Shown here in pieces: positions 20,701-31,171 of a stretch of DNA of 64,000 bases. Numbering within the stretch: position 1 is the stretch's first letter; every line of letters starts with the position of its first letter. The notes beneath the pieces were generated by a model. The model did no database searches. It was not told the DNA's origin and saw only the letters and a list, made by a program, of their open reading frames with translations. The DNA comes from Isochrysis galbana. Its lineage: Eukaryota; Haptophyta; Isochrysidales; Isochrysidaceae. The stretch lies in assembly GCA_018136815.1 (NCBI GenBank), contig CM030937.1, positions 1,866,060-1,930,059 on the forward strand. The letters run 5' to 3'. The translations under genes and the position numbers were made by a program.

Positions 20701-21512
20701 AAAATTCCCACCCCTCCTCGGTCCGGCAACTCCAGATTCCCCCTCGCGTGGAAATTAACCCCGCGTTCCGAGAGCTCTCTTCATTCCTCTATCACCGTCT
20801 CGCGTCTCGCCCCTCGTTCTTTCGGCAGTTCTCCCCCGATTACTAGTGTAGATGGTCCGTTTATGTTAGTCTTTACTTGTGTCGTCGTTCTCCGTTTATC
20901 TGCGTCGGTCCCGTTGCCTCCATCATGTCTGCCCCTGCCGTCACTCAGTTCGCATCCGAGCATTTGGGAGAGGTCCACGCCGGGCCTGGCACCCCTCCCT
21001 CGTCTCATCCCGTCCCGGTTCCGCCCACACTTAGCTCCGCCCATCTCCCATCTCTCCATGTCTCCATCAAGTCATACATGCGTCCATTCCCACCCTTCGC
21101 ACTCGCACACCACACCGCACTCGCACTCCTCCACCACACAGGCCCTGCTCCTCTCCTCACACCATGACCATGGGCCAGTACTCCACCTTTACCTTTATGG
21201 CTCGCAGCGACCGGGATCCCGCACGTACGAGGAGATCTGGAACTCGGCGAGCGGCCACAAGTTCCATGCACCAACCGCGCACCGCGCACACCCCCATCGC
21301 GGGGGAGGCGCTCCGTTGCCGAGTTGCCGATGCGGCACGGTCCCTCAGCACTAGGATTAATCTGGGGACAGCAACAAGAAAACTCTAAACGCCCGCCCCA
21401 TTCTCTCCCACGGCATTCCTTTTCTGTTCTCAGAAAAAAAGAACCTCTGGAATGAGACGGAACTCCTATTATATCACGAGAACTCTTCTCAGCCTTTCTT
21501 TAATCGACCACG
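20701..21512. other. Intergenic, possible unrecognised exons
   Basis: An ATG at 20924 opens MSAPAVTQFASEHLGE, followed by a GTCCAC sequence that could be a weak donor. An ATG near 21170 opens MGQYSTFTFMARSDRDP. These could be exons of an unidentified gene, but nothing in them is recognisable and no reading frame links them convincingly. 21060-21160 is rich in CA/CT. Confidence 0.25.
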
Positions 21513-22921
21513 ATGGTCGCCAGGGTTGGCGAGGCTTGGGGGCAGCACAAGGCCCTTGGGAGCGTGCTGCCAGGCGGCGGGGTGCGGTGGCTGGTGCGCC
21601 TGCCCGATGGGAGCGTGAGGAGTCTCTCCTCCGATGCTATCGCCCTCCGCGCCTCGGCTGACGTCTGGATTGCACCCAGAAGGAGAAGCGCTTCGATGAT
21701 TCTCGTCGCCCGTGTGCGTGCTGGTGGCGCCAGCTCGTCTACGGCACAGCTCTCGCCTGCGGAGCGCAGACTGTGGGAGCAGTGGCAGGGACCGCAGCTC
21801 GAGCCTTTGCTGGCCTCTGGCGCAGTCGCGCTGCTCGATGCGCGTTGGCTGATAGAGCTCGCCGAGAACGGTGGAGTACTGCGGCCTAGACAGGCACTGC
21901 CAGAGAAAGCCTTCCTCTCGCTCAGCGAGGTTATCGTCGCCTCTTCGCCGAGAAGCCTTGCGGTAGTATGTATATCTCACTGCTGGCTGCAGCCGGACCA
22001 CCCCGACCCATGCGGACACAACCTGCACGCCATCGTACGACGACTGAAGAGCATGCTCAAGTCCAGGTGGTACAAGAGGGGGCTCGCAGTCTTTATCGAC
22101 TTCTGCTGCATTCACCAAGAGTGTCGCGGCGCGGATGGCGTGCCGCGCGACCGCCTGCTTGTCACAGCTGAGCGCGCAGTGAAAGCTGTAGGTCGCACAT
22201 CGTCCGAAGAAAGGCTCTATTAGCAAGCGCTCCGCGGGCTCGGTACCTTATACGCGCACCTGGCGACAAGCGTGTGGATGATGACCGAGTTGCCGCCCGA
22301 CTACGACGTCCGTATGCGCTACCCAATGTCGAAGGAAAACGCATCCTACCACGAGCGTGGTTGGTGTTTCTGCGAGGCGACTTGGGCCTCGATGGTCAAG
22401 AACCAAGAGCTCACCCTAGACCTTAGTCTAGATAAGAGTGAAGGAGATGTCGATTTCAACCGGCTGGTCAATGAGTGCCAGGTGCCGCGCCCGGCGCCTG
22501 TATTGCCTGCAGCAATGGACGAGGCACTTGCAATGCTCTTCTACAGCAACGCGAGGGACAAGCTAAGCCTCTCACGGCTGTACCGCCAGAGCTTCGCCAC
22601 GTGCTACGGGAATGTGATGGAGTACAACTTTAGCTGGCTTGGTTGGGGCGACGTGGAGGCAATTGCAGTGGCTGATGTGCTGATAGAGGTAAGGCCGCCC
22701 GAACTTCATCTCGTCCGTCTCGGTCACAACAGGGTTGGCGATGAGGGGGCTATTGCTTTTGCGGCCTGGGCTACGCCGTGGGCGACGACGGTGCTTTTGC
22801 TTTTGCGGCGATGTTGCGCAAGACGCGGGTAAGACACCTCAATCTAGAGGGCAATCCTATCAGTGAAGAAGCCATAGCGGCCCTCCGGGCGGCCGATCGA
22901 GATGGCAAGCTCCGTATTTGA
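21513..22921 (+). pseudogene. HET-like and LRR protein gene, broken by an in-frame TAG and a frameshift
   Basis: An ATG at 21513 opens a frame with ISHCW (near residue 155), then VFIDFCCIHQ, which resembles the HET-domain ending (hydrophobic, D, x, x, C-I-x-Q) of heterokaryon-incompatibility proteins. After RTSSEERLY the frame meets TAG at 22221-22223 and then continues without shift as QALRGLGTLYAHL, ...ELPPDYDV and ERGWCFCEATWA, which belong to the same family. Leucine-rich repeats follow (HLVRLGHNRVGDEGAIAFA); the frame breaks near 22760. A second frame supplies GYAVGDDGAFAFAAML and LNLEGNPISEEA, ending in TGA at 22919-22921. Such proteins are expanded in dinoflagellates and haptophytes and have no established function. 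The TAG and shift may be real lesions, or errors near a gap. Confidence 0.6.
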
Positions 22922-22929
22922 TGCATACG

Positions 22930-23029
22930 NNNNNNNNNNNNNNNNNNNNNNNNNNNNNNNNNNNNNNNNNNNNNNNNNNNNNNNNNNNNNNNNNNNNNNN
23001 NNNNNNNNNNNNNNNNNNNNNNNNNNNNN
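22930..23029. other. Assembly gap (100 N)
   Basis: Exactly 100 N, the usual placeholder for a scaffold gap of unknown size. Flanking frames should not be joined across it. The left side ends just after the LRR gene; the right side begins within a YIPF coding exon. Confidence 0.98.
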
Positions 23030-23306
23030 GCTCAACCTCATGTCGCTACGTGGCCTCGATATATATCGAACTGCATCTGTGTTGGGTTACTGCCTCCTTC
23101 CCATAGTGCTGCTCGCGGCCATCTCAGTACCTCTCGATCTTACCGGTGCGTGGGGCATGGTTTTCGTTCCGCTGGCTATCTTCTGGTGCTCAAACGCCGC
23201 CGCCCTCTTCTTTGTCGTCATACTACACGCCGATGACCAGCGATGGCTGCTCGTCTACCCGGTGATGCTCTTCTACACCTGCTTTGCATTAATCACAATC
23301 TTTTGA
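23030..23306 (+). CDS. YIPF/Yip1-family Golgi membrane protein, C-terminal part only
   Basis: The frame runs from the gap edge to TGA at 23304-23306. It reads SVLGYCLLPIVLL, a hydrophobic stretch LDLTGAWGMVFVPLAIFWC, NAAALFFVV, and ends LLVYPVMLFYTCFALITIF. The SVLGYCLLP box and the ...YP-LFY-FALI-F carboxy terminus are hallmarks of the Yip1/YIPF5 subgroup, multi-pass proteins that bind Rab GTPases and act in ER-to-Golgi transport. Three membrane segments are visible; the cytosolic N-terminus and first membrane segments lie in or beyond the gap. Confidence 0.8.
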
Positions 23307-24001
23307 CCGGCACATGGGCACTGCTAGGGGGATCGCCATGAGCGGAAGAGCCGTTGCAGTGTTGCTGGCGAGCAGGGCAGAGGAAGCTCGCGCTGTCGCC
23401 TCCGCGCTCCATGCAGCATGTCCCGCCCCTGAGTACATGGTGTGGGCTCGCAACTGGCGTGCGGTGTCGTTCCGCCCCAAGCAATTACACTGCTGCTGCT
23501 GGCCCTGCAGCCGTACTGGTGGCCGACCCACTTTCCAGGTATAACTGCCGCGGAAATGTGCCACGCATGCTATGCAATCCACGGTGAACGCACCGATACG
23601 AGTGCTAAATAGACAATCGCATGTGCAGAAGCCCCTGTTGAATGACGAGAGCACCTAGGTTTAAAAACTCAAAATGATCTCGCCGCGCGCGCGACCTTGC
23701 GCGTCTAGTCTGCAGTCACGCCCGCATCCTTTATCACACCCTTCACCCGTCTTGCGGGCGGCCCGTCCCCTCGTGCTCTACTTATAGTGGCTCGGTGTAC
23801 GGGTACGGGGTTTCCGGTGGCAAGCGGCATGAGCCAATCCCCGATGGTCTAGTCCTACACGCCCTCCTGCGCCATCGGGCTATCGGCTGTTTCGTGTTTC
23901 TATTTTGTTTGGGTTTTGGGGGCCTCATTGGTTTCTGGGCTGTAGGTTGGGGGTGAGTGACTGACGGATCGAGCGATGCGCGATGCCCCAAAAACCAGAA
24001 G
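23307..24001. other. Intergenic; holds one copy of a ~200-bp dispersed repeat
   Basis: No gene is supported. 23760-23920 (CTCTACTTATAGTGGCTCGG onward, with the GGTTTCCGGTGGCAAGCGGC and GGCTATCGGCTGTTTCGTGT blocks) aligns with 25770-25930 in the same orientation at moderate identity. Confidence 0.55.
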
Positions 24002-24504
24002 CTAAACGAGAGTACAAAAAGAGAGAGAACTGAGCGGCCCTTGGCCGGACGCTAGCCTATCAATAGCCTCTACAATGAGGGGTAGAGGGCTGTCCTCGAC
24101 GCGTAGCTTGGCGTTAGTGTCGCGGTAGTCCACGCAGAATCGAACGGAGCCATCTTTCTTGCTGCGACCAGGACTACTCGGGAAGCCCAAGCCGAATTTG
24201 ACTTGCGAATAATGCCGGCGGCTTCCATCTTGGCTACCTCCTCTTCTATGATGAGCTCGCCTGCGCGGCCCACTCTAGACGGAGCATGCCGGTGAGGAAC
24301 AGCGCCGGGGTTAAGTGGCAACTCCACCTCGAGAACGTGCGTATGGTTGGGAGCCCCCGGGTTCAACGCGAAAGCTTTGTGATGCGCCGGGCCAAGAGTT
24401 GGCAGTTGGCGTACTTCTTCTCGTTGATCGTCGGAAAGAAGCCGGTCTGGATCAATGGTGGCTGAGTCGATTAGGGCTCGTTGCTCCTCGCTCAACGCGG
24501 TCAC
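24002..24504 (-). pseudogene. Ty3/gypsy reverse transcriptase N-terminal fragment, frameshifted
   Basis: Two minus-strand frames together cover the RT fingers: [19 protein letters not shown] in one, then [18 protein letters not shown] and [17 protein letters not shown] in another after a 1-base shift near 24160. These are the conserved blocks just before catalytic motif A of gypsy RT. No motif A, YxDD, RNase H or integrase follows within the window. It is an isolated relic, and it covers the part of RT that the full-length chromovirus at 10780-17481 lacks. Confidence 0.85.
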
Positions 24505-24738
24505 GCGGTAACAGGATCACCATCCTCATCGCTTCCATTCGGAGTCTAGCCCCGGTGCAACTTGCAACTTGAAACGCACTAATATATACAGCATATTGTG
24601 TGCTATACCGTATCTAAATGGGCTCAGTGCATGAATATCGACATTAGCGCATACGTACGTATATGTACGTATGTAGTATGTATGTGTGGTTAGTTGTTAG
24701 TTGTCTAATATGTAATATGCGCGCACTAATCTTATGAG
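24505..24738. other. AT-rich intergenic stretch
   Basis: It contains alternating ACGTATGT-type sequence (24650-24685), unusual for this GC-rich window. No gene is seen. Confidence 0.5.
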
Positions 24739-25590
24739 TGGTCGCCATGGAGGGGGGCCTCGCGCCCCCCCCACTCTCTCGACTCCCCTCATGGGGGGCG
24801 AGAACCATCCACCCCCCTGCGCTGCCTCTTGGCATGTAGGGGGGACTCACCCAGACTGCCCAGACTCTCCCTGAGAGTCGGGCACAGATCGCACGCCCTG
24901 GCCCGCGTTGGCCTGCTTCTCGCTCCGACCAACCCCTCCTCCCCCTGGGCCCCCCTGATCAGGAGCCCCCAGCCAGCTCCTGTCGACCGGCAGGGGCTCG
25001 AGAGCCAGCGAGGGAGAGGCAGGAGGGGCCAGGGCCATGCCCCAGCCTCACCTGCCCCCTGAGCTGTGCTCCCAGGCCCCTGCAGGCCTCCTGGGGACCT
25101 GAAGAGGGGCCGCAGGCGCGCGCCATGGGCCAGAGCCGCAGGGAAGAGAGGAGGAAGAGGAAAGAGGGAGGGGAGGGGGGAGTGGCAGCTCCCCCCTCCG
25201 GCGTTTACGTGTCTTCTCGCCCCGTTTGGGTAAGAGAAGACGGGGGCACCAGAACCAGGAGGGAAGGGCCGCGGCTCGCCGCGGCCACTCGCCTCGGAGA
25301 GAGATTAGCGCTTCTGGGCTCCCATTCACGAGTGCCCCCCCCCCCCTGTGTTGTTTTTACCCGAAAGGGGTTTTCCCCCAGCGTGGACTCGAGGAGAGGA
25401 CGTGCTGGGGTGCGCGGGGTCGGTGCGTGCACTGGGGGGAGGACAAATATCGAGGGGAGGGGGCAGTGCCCCCTCCCCCCGGTAGCACTCGGACACCTGG
25501 CTCGTCAGGCATGGCGGGATTCCGGGACGGAAAAGTTGTGTCCAATTAGCTAGTGGGGTTGGCTAGGATATAACATTAATTATTATTTAT
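24739..25590 (+). repeat. Dispersed ~850-bp repeat, copy B
   Basis: It aligns with copy A (19824-20700) from the GTCGCCATGG-region hairpin to the terminal GGCTAGGATATAACATTAATTATT. The leading palindrome AACTAAGT...ACTTAGTT is absent in this copy, so its left end is truncated or diverged. Confidence 0.75.
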
Positions 25591-26420
25591 TTATGTAATA
25601 TGCGCGCAAAGCGCGCTGAGAAATTCCGAGCGAAATTTGAGCGAAATTTGGGCCGAGCCGTCCCGAAAGTTGTAGCAATACTAGCGAAATTTTGCAACGA
25701 AATTTGGGTGGGTCGGGCGCGAAACTCTGTGGCCGGGCCCAACCTCCACCTGCCTTGCGGCTCGTCCCCCCGTACTCTACCTAGCTAGGGGCTGGGTGTA
25801 GTAGGCTTCCGGTGGCAGGCGGCGTGTACCGATTTTCGATGGCTTCCCCCCCCTCCTTCTCCTTCTCCTTGCGCCAACGGGCTACCGGCTGTTGCGTGTT
25901 TTTTCTTCACATTGGGTGTTGGGCGCTTGTTGTTTGGGGTACCTGTACCTGTACCTGTGGGCATGTGGGCATCCGTCCGGTGATGAGCGGAGAAGTTTTT
26001 TTTTCGAGCCTCTCGTCTCTTGTACTATCTCCCACGCATACGAGTATGAAAGTAGGTGCATCCCTACACGAGTATAAGAGTAGAAGACTCTCTGTACGTC
26101 GTCGTTCGTTCTTCCCTCTCCTCTCTTTCCCTCTCTCTCGACGAAGGTCCAAATTGGTTTCCTCATCTACTCTGACTTTGTTTTCTATCTCAGCTCCCCC
26201 TTCTCTCTCTCTGCTTCCTCGTCTTCTCTCCCTTTCGGTCGTTTCTCTCTCTCTTCCTCATCTATTACTCCTACACCATCTTCTTCTCCTCTCTTTCTTT
26301 CTCCCACCCGCGCTACCCCCCCCCCCCCTTTCCTTCTGCTCTCTCTCTCTCCCTCTCGTCTCGGCGCCCCGCCGCGCCGCGCTCCCCTCCCACACCCGCT
26401 CCCGCACCCCCTTCCAGGCG
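25591..26420. other. Intergenic upstream of the R-SNARE gene
   Basis: 25600-25740 holds repeated CGAAATTTG words. 25770-25930 is the second copy of the ~200-bp repeat also at 23760. 26080-26345 is strongly CT-rich, ending in a run of C. If the R-SNARE has a longin domain its exons should lie here or further upstream, but none was recognised. Confidence 0.5.
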
Positions 26421-26704
26421 CAGCGCGTCTGTACGCGGCCCGCGTGCCCAGCAGCGTCCAGGGCCGGCGCCCATCTCCAACCGCCACAACGGCCGGCTCC
26501 ACGGGCGCTCCCGCGCCCCTCCCGCCCGCAATGGACTCCATCGCAAGAGTCCATGAAGACCTTCGAGAGGCGACAGACATGATGAGGCAGAACCTGGAGT
26601 CTGTGAGTAGCTGCCCACACGCTCGTATGGACACAAACACACCGTCTGCTTGCTTTATTCCCCTCCACATCCCTCTTCCCCCCTCACTGCTTCATCTTCT
26701 CGAT

Positions 26705-26773
<69 letters not shown>

Positions 26774-27213
26774 TCGCTCTCGCACTCGCACTCGTTCTCG
26801 CTCTCCATCTCTCTGGGTTCCTGACACACCGACATTTCGTGTTGCTAGCTCTGGGTTCCTGACACCGTCTCCCTTCACTTGTTGCCGTGTTACTTGTAGG
26901 TGGTCAGCCGGGGAGAACATCTTGAGCTATTGGTTGACAAGTCAGATGGCATCTCCTCGCAGGCACGCCAGTTTCAAAAGCAGAGTGTCGGGCTGCGCAA
27001 GGTACGCACGCCACATCGAGCTGCTCACGGCGTCACCCCTGCTGACAAGCGCGCAATCTGCGCCCCTCGCGTGCGTAGGCTATGTGGTGGAACAACATCA
27101 AGATGATGCTGACATTCGGTGGAGCTGGCCTAGCGGTCATCTTGCTCTTCTTCTGGTGGAAGTGTGGCATATCCTTTTCCCATTGCCGTGCAGCAGCTGC
27201 TACACCTGCTTAG
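26421..27213 (+). CDS. R-SNARE (VAMP7/synaptobrevin-like), 3' three exons
   Basis: Likely exons are about 26421-26602, 26900-27001 and 27079-27213, with GTGAGT/TAG and GTACGC/TAG introns; the first intron contains a CT microsatellite (26708-26762). The joined frame reads MDSIARVHEDLREATDMMRQ, then RGEHLELLVDKSDG, QARQFQKQSVGLRKAMWW, then the membrane anchor FGGAGLAVILLFFWW and TAG at 27211. IARV, the zero-layer Arg in the NLESVVSRGEHLELLVDK region, and the K-x-MWW-N-K juxtamembrane motif are typical of VAMP7-type R-SNAREs. A tail-anchored vesicle fusion protein is expected. The N-terminus is uncertain: the exon is open back to an acceptor near 26416, ATG 26530 would give a short brevin form, and no longin domain was found. 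Confidence 0.82.
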
Positions 27214-29238
27214 GTGGCACCGTCCCGGCATCACAGCGGTTTCAACACGCAATGAGCGCGGAGACGCGCAATAGACCTATCGGGCTAATGCTTGTGTCAA
27301 ACTGCTGGGGCATCGTGTGGTATGGGCTGCGACGATGAGACGTGGGGCCACTCGAAATTCACGAGAGAATTTGGAATCGTCGGATTGCTGCTCGTCCCGC
27401 CCTATTGTCTGACCGGATTTGTGAGCTTCGTGCCGCTGTTGGTTGGGAAACGCTCAACACCGACAACCGAAGACATGGTGTTTGTTGCCCGCTGCTTTTT
27501 ACTTTCACCAATCTGTCGGAATGGAGGTCATGTCGCCCTGACAAACGTTCGTGGAACACGCGGCATCAGCAAACGCGTGCATGGCAGTTAGTCAGAGGGG
27601 AGCGCTACGCCACGGACCTGCAGAGTCTCTGAGGCAATGGCCATGGGGAGCCGCGCCCTTGCGGGCTTGTGATAGGGGGATAGGTAGGGCGGTCAAAGAC
27701 AAAGAATTACAGCGATCTTTCACATTTAAAAGGATCTGTTGTCTACCGGGGGAAAGAAATAACCATCCTATTGGGGTTAGTTGTTGTCTCTATCGGTCTA
27801 TCGGGGGGAAGCAGAATAAGCAGAATAAACAACCTTTATTGTAGGTTGGCGTGGTGCTGGTGGCTGGTGGCTGGTGGTTGACCGCCGTATGGCGTATGGT
27901 GGTTGTGGTTGATGGTTGGTGGCGAAGTTGTGGCGCAGCATTTCCCCCCCTCTGCTGCAGAGGCCGGGCCGCTGGCGAGTTGAATATGAAAACTCCGCCC
28001 CGCCAATCGAGGAATGTCTTCCTCAAGGCGCTTGAGGAGTTCGATTGCCCATAGCCCATAGCAAGCCCCTCGAAAGTCGGTATCTCTCCAGCGGTATGAG
28101 ACGCTGAAGTTTTTCAGATTGATGGAAATCTCCCGGGCATCTCGGCGAGAGCACAGTGGGAGATCTGGTACCAAAAAGTGACAATAAGGGCTCGCTCCAG
28201 CGGCTATCTCCCCGGGTGCCGGGGACTTACCCGCTGCAGCGGCCGCGGAGGCCCCCCGCGCGCCGCTCCCCTCCCCCCCCCTTCCCCCTCTCCTTGCTCT
28301 CTCTGGCAGCCCAGCTTGCCACGAAGGTGTGCTCGCGCGGCCAACACCAAGGGTAAGTCGCCCCCACGCTGCCTGCCGCGATGTGCCCCTTTACGCTCGC
28401 CGCGCTCGTGACGAATTGGGATGGCCCATAGGGCCTGAGGGCAATGAGGAAGGAGGCAGACCGGCGGCAGGCGCGGCGGAGCTCCCGCACAAACCGCAAA
28501 AGATCAAATCCGAAGCGCCAAAATTGGCGCTGCGGGCCGGCGGTAAGGAGTTAATGGTGCACCCTTACTGTAGCGGAGTGCTACAGCGCCACAGCACCCC
28601 CTCTCGGTATCGGTGCCCCCCCCCTTGTACTTCTTGTATTTGGTGCCATTTTCTTCTGTCCCCACTTCGCCCGCGCGCCCGCCCTTTCTGCATCCCCCCC
28701 CGCCCCCCCCTTCGCCTCGCCCAGGATTCTCTTCTCCCTCTCTCTTCCCCCCCCCCCCCCCCCTCTCTCTCTTCTGTCCAGCCAGACGTCTTTCTTCTAC
28801 TCCTATCACTCCTCTTCCAAATTCGGGCCTTCTTCTCCCTCTTCTCGTCGTCTTGTGTCCGACACACTGCATTTCTATTTTTCTCTCTCTTCCTAATCAG
28901 ATAGGTGTTTAACATACTCTCTCTCTCTACTGTTCTCTCCCTAGACTACTGTTCCTGAATCTCTCTCTTGCTCCCTACTTCATCCCCCCCCCCCCCCTCT
29001 CCCCAAGAAGCCCCCCCCCCCCCTCCCCCCCGTCAACAACCCTCTCTCTCCGTCCCGTTTTCCCTTTAAACTCTGCCCACTTCTCCTCGTCTCGGCTCCC
29101 TTCCCCCCCCCCCCCCCTCCCCCTCTTTCCCACTCTCCTTCTCTCTCCTCCCCCGTCGCGCGCGCGGCGCCCTCTCACCCCACCCCCTCTCTTCCCCCTT
29201 TCCCCCCCCTCCCCCCCTTCCCCCCCTGCCGCGCGCGC
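27214..29238. other. Intergenic, includes an LTR fragment and C-rich tracts
   Basis: No gene is supported. 28409-28481 is a 73-bp copy of the first 73 bases of the chromovirus LTR (as at 8684-8756), with no target duplication seen. 28610-29230 is dominated by C runs and CT tracts and lies directly upstream of the ERGIC/PDI fusion gene, so it probably contains its promoter and 5' UTR. Confidence 0.55.
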
Positions 29239-31171
29239 ATGTCCAAGGCGCGCCTCTTCAACTTCTTTAAGCATGTGCCCGACGACCTCGTCATCACCTC
29301 CACCACCGGCCTCGTTGTCTCTCTCCTCGGCTCTCTCGTCCTCCTCACTCTCTTTCTCCTCGAGCTCTCTGCCTACCTCTCAGTCTCCACGCACACAGAC
29401 CTTGTGGTTGACGAGCTCGTCGACGAGACGCTTAGGGTCAACTTCAATGTCACGCTGCATGCGGTGCGCACGCGCACTGAGGGGGGGGGAGGGGAGAGGG
29501 AGCAAGCGAGCGAGGCATAGTGATTGAGAGTTCGAGGGAGGGAGGGAGGGAGGGGGAGAGCGAAAGAGAGGGCGGCGAGCCTTTCGCCGCGACCGCGTTG
29601 GCCCGCCGGCTGCGCTCCTTTCGCGTGCGCGCTCCGCCGCACCAACCGCCCCGCCATCCTCCTAAACACTCTGCTCCGCGTTGCAGGTGCCATGCGAATT
29701 CCTCTCTGTTGACGTGTCCGACATGACAGGGCTCGCATCGCACAACATCACCAAAGACATTCTCAAGTGGCGGCTCGACGCGAGACAGAAACTGCGGCAC
29801 GACGCATCGGCCTCGGCGGTAGTTGAGCATCGGCGCGTGCTTGAGAGCGCTAAGTCATCGGCGACACTTGCCGAGATGCTTGCGCACGAGGATGACGCAG
29901 AGCCGCTCGACGCCAACCTGTCGCAGCCGCTCTCACCCGAAACGTTTGTGCCCTTCATGAGCCAGCACGAACTCACGCTCGTCAACTTCTATGCACCGTG
30001 GTGCATTTGGTGCCAACGCCTCGAGCCTGTCTACCTCGAGGCCGCCTCCAAGGTGCCGACACTGCACTTCCACGGGCACACCAGGCTCGCGCAGGTGGAT
30101 TGCGTGGCGCATCAGGACTTTTGCGTCAAGCAGCTCATCCGTGCATACCCGACGCTACGGATGTACAAGGACGGACGAGACGACGAATTCGAACTCTTTA
30201 CGGGCGAGCGCAAGGTTGAGGCCATCCTCGATTTCATTCAAGCCCAGATGAAGGCCTACGACTGGTCTAGCGGCGTCGCGCGCAAGCAGCACTCCGCGCG
30301 CTTCGAGGTGCGCCGCGGTGCGCTCACTGCAGGTCGTGACCTCTACCGCGCCAAGATGCCGCTAGTGGCCGCCTCCACCTTCTGCGGCAACAATGATGAC
30401 TGCATCGGCTTTACCTGGTCGGAGGAGGAACTCAAGGCGAGCGAACCGACGGCCTTCATGCCTGGCCAGAACCCCCTCATCTACTTCAAGAGTGCCAAGG
30501 CCAGCGGCGCTGCATCCGTCAATGATGACGTGCTCTGGACGTCCTACATCAAGATGTCCAACTCAACAACGCCCGAGTCCAGCACTGGCTCCATAAGGCA
30601 CGGGCCCGAGGGGTGTCAGGTGGCCGGCCATCTGAGTGTGCGCAAGGTGCCGGGTACCCTGCGTCTGGTCCTCCATTCGGCCGAGCACGACCACGAGGTG
30701 GCGCTCATCAATTCGTCACACGCGGTCAACGAGTTTTGGTTCGGCGAGCCGCTCTCCGTATACCAGCGATCGCGCCTCCCGGCCGATGACGCGCGCGAAC
30801 TGGCTGCGCCCACCTCGCACAGGCTCGAGTCCATCCCCTTCATCTCAGACGCGCCCGGCCACGCGCACGTGCACTACCTGAAGGTGGTGACAAAGACCAT
30901 CCGTCACTATTCGTCGCGCGAGTCCGACACGCTCGTCTACAAGTACACGGTCCACTCCAACAAATACTCAGCGCCGGAAGGCACGCCACCGTCGATAGAT
31001 TTCAAGTACGATCTTTCGCCCATCTCCATCGTCGTACAGCAGCAGCGGATGCCCGCGTACAAATTTGTCACATCCACCTGTGCTATCATTGGTGGCGTCT
31101 TCACAGTCATCGGCATTATCGAGTCAGTACTGCACGTGACCTCAGAGCGGTTGCTCAAGAAGCAGATTTGA
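29239..31171 (+). CDS. ERGIC-thioredoxin fusion, PDI-C/PDIL5-4-like, with a PAN-like insert
   Basis: Exon 1 is 29239-29463 and exon 2 is 29687-31171, joined at H-A|V-P-C to give 569 residues. The N-terminal Erv41/ERGIC_N part (LFNFFKHVPDDLVITSTTG, a membrane helix at about 22-46) is followed by a thioredoxin domain with active site WCIWCQ near residue 179. The C-terminal COPII-coated Erv domain ends in a second helix (about 536-558) and a KKQI tail, a dilysine-type retrieval signal (K at -3 and -4). This layout matches plant PDIL5-3/5-4 and related protist proteins that cycle between ER and Golgi. Residues 288-369 carry an insert with TFCGNNDDCIGFTW, YFKS and WTSYIKM that resembles a PAN/Apple domain. 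The protein probably assists disulfide formation in cargo during early secretion. Confidence 0.9.

Noticed and set aside
22902..23306. One gene running through the 100-N gap
   Set aside because: The gap length is a placeholder and the proteins on the two sides belong to unrelated families.
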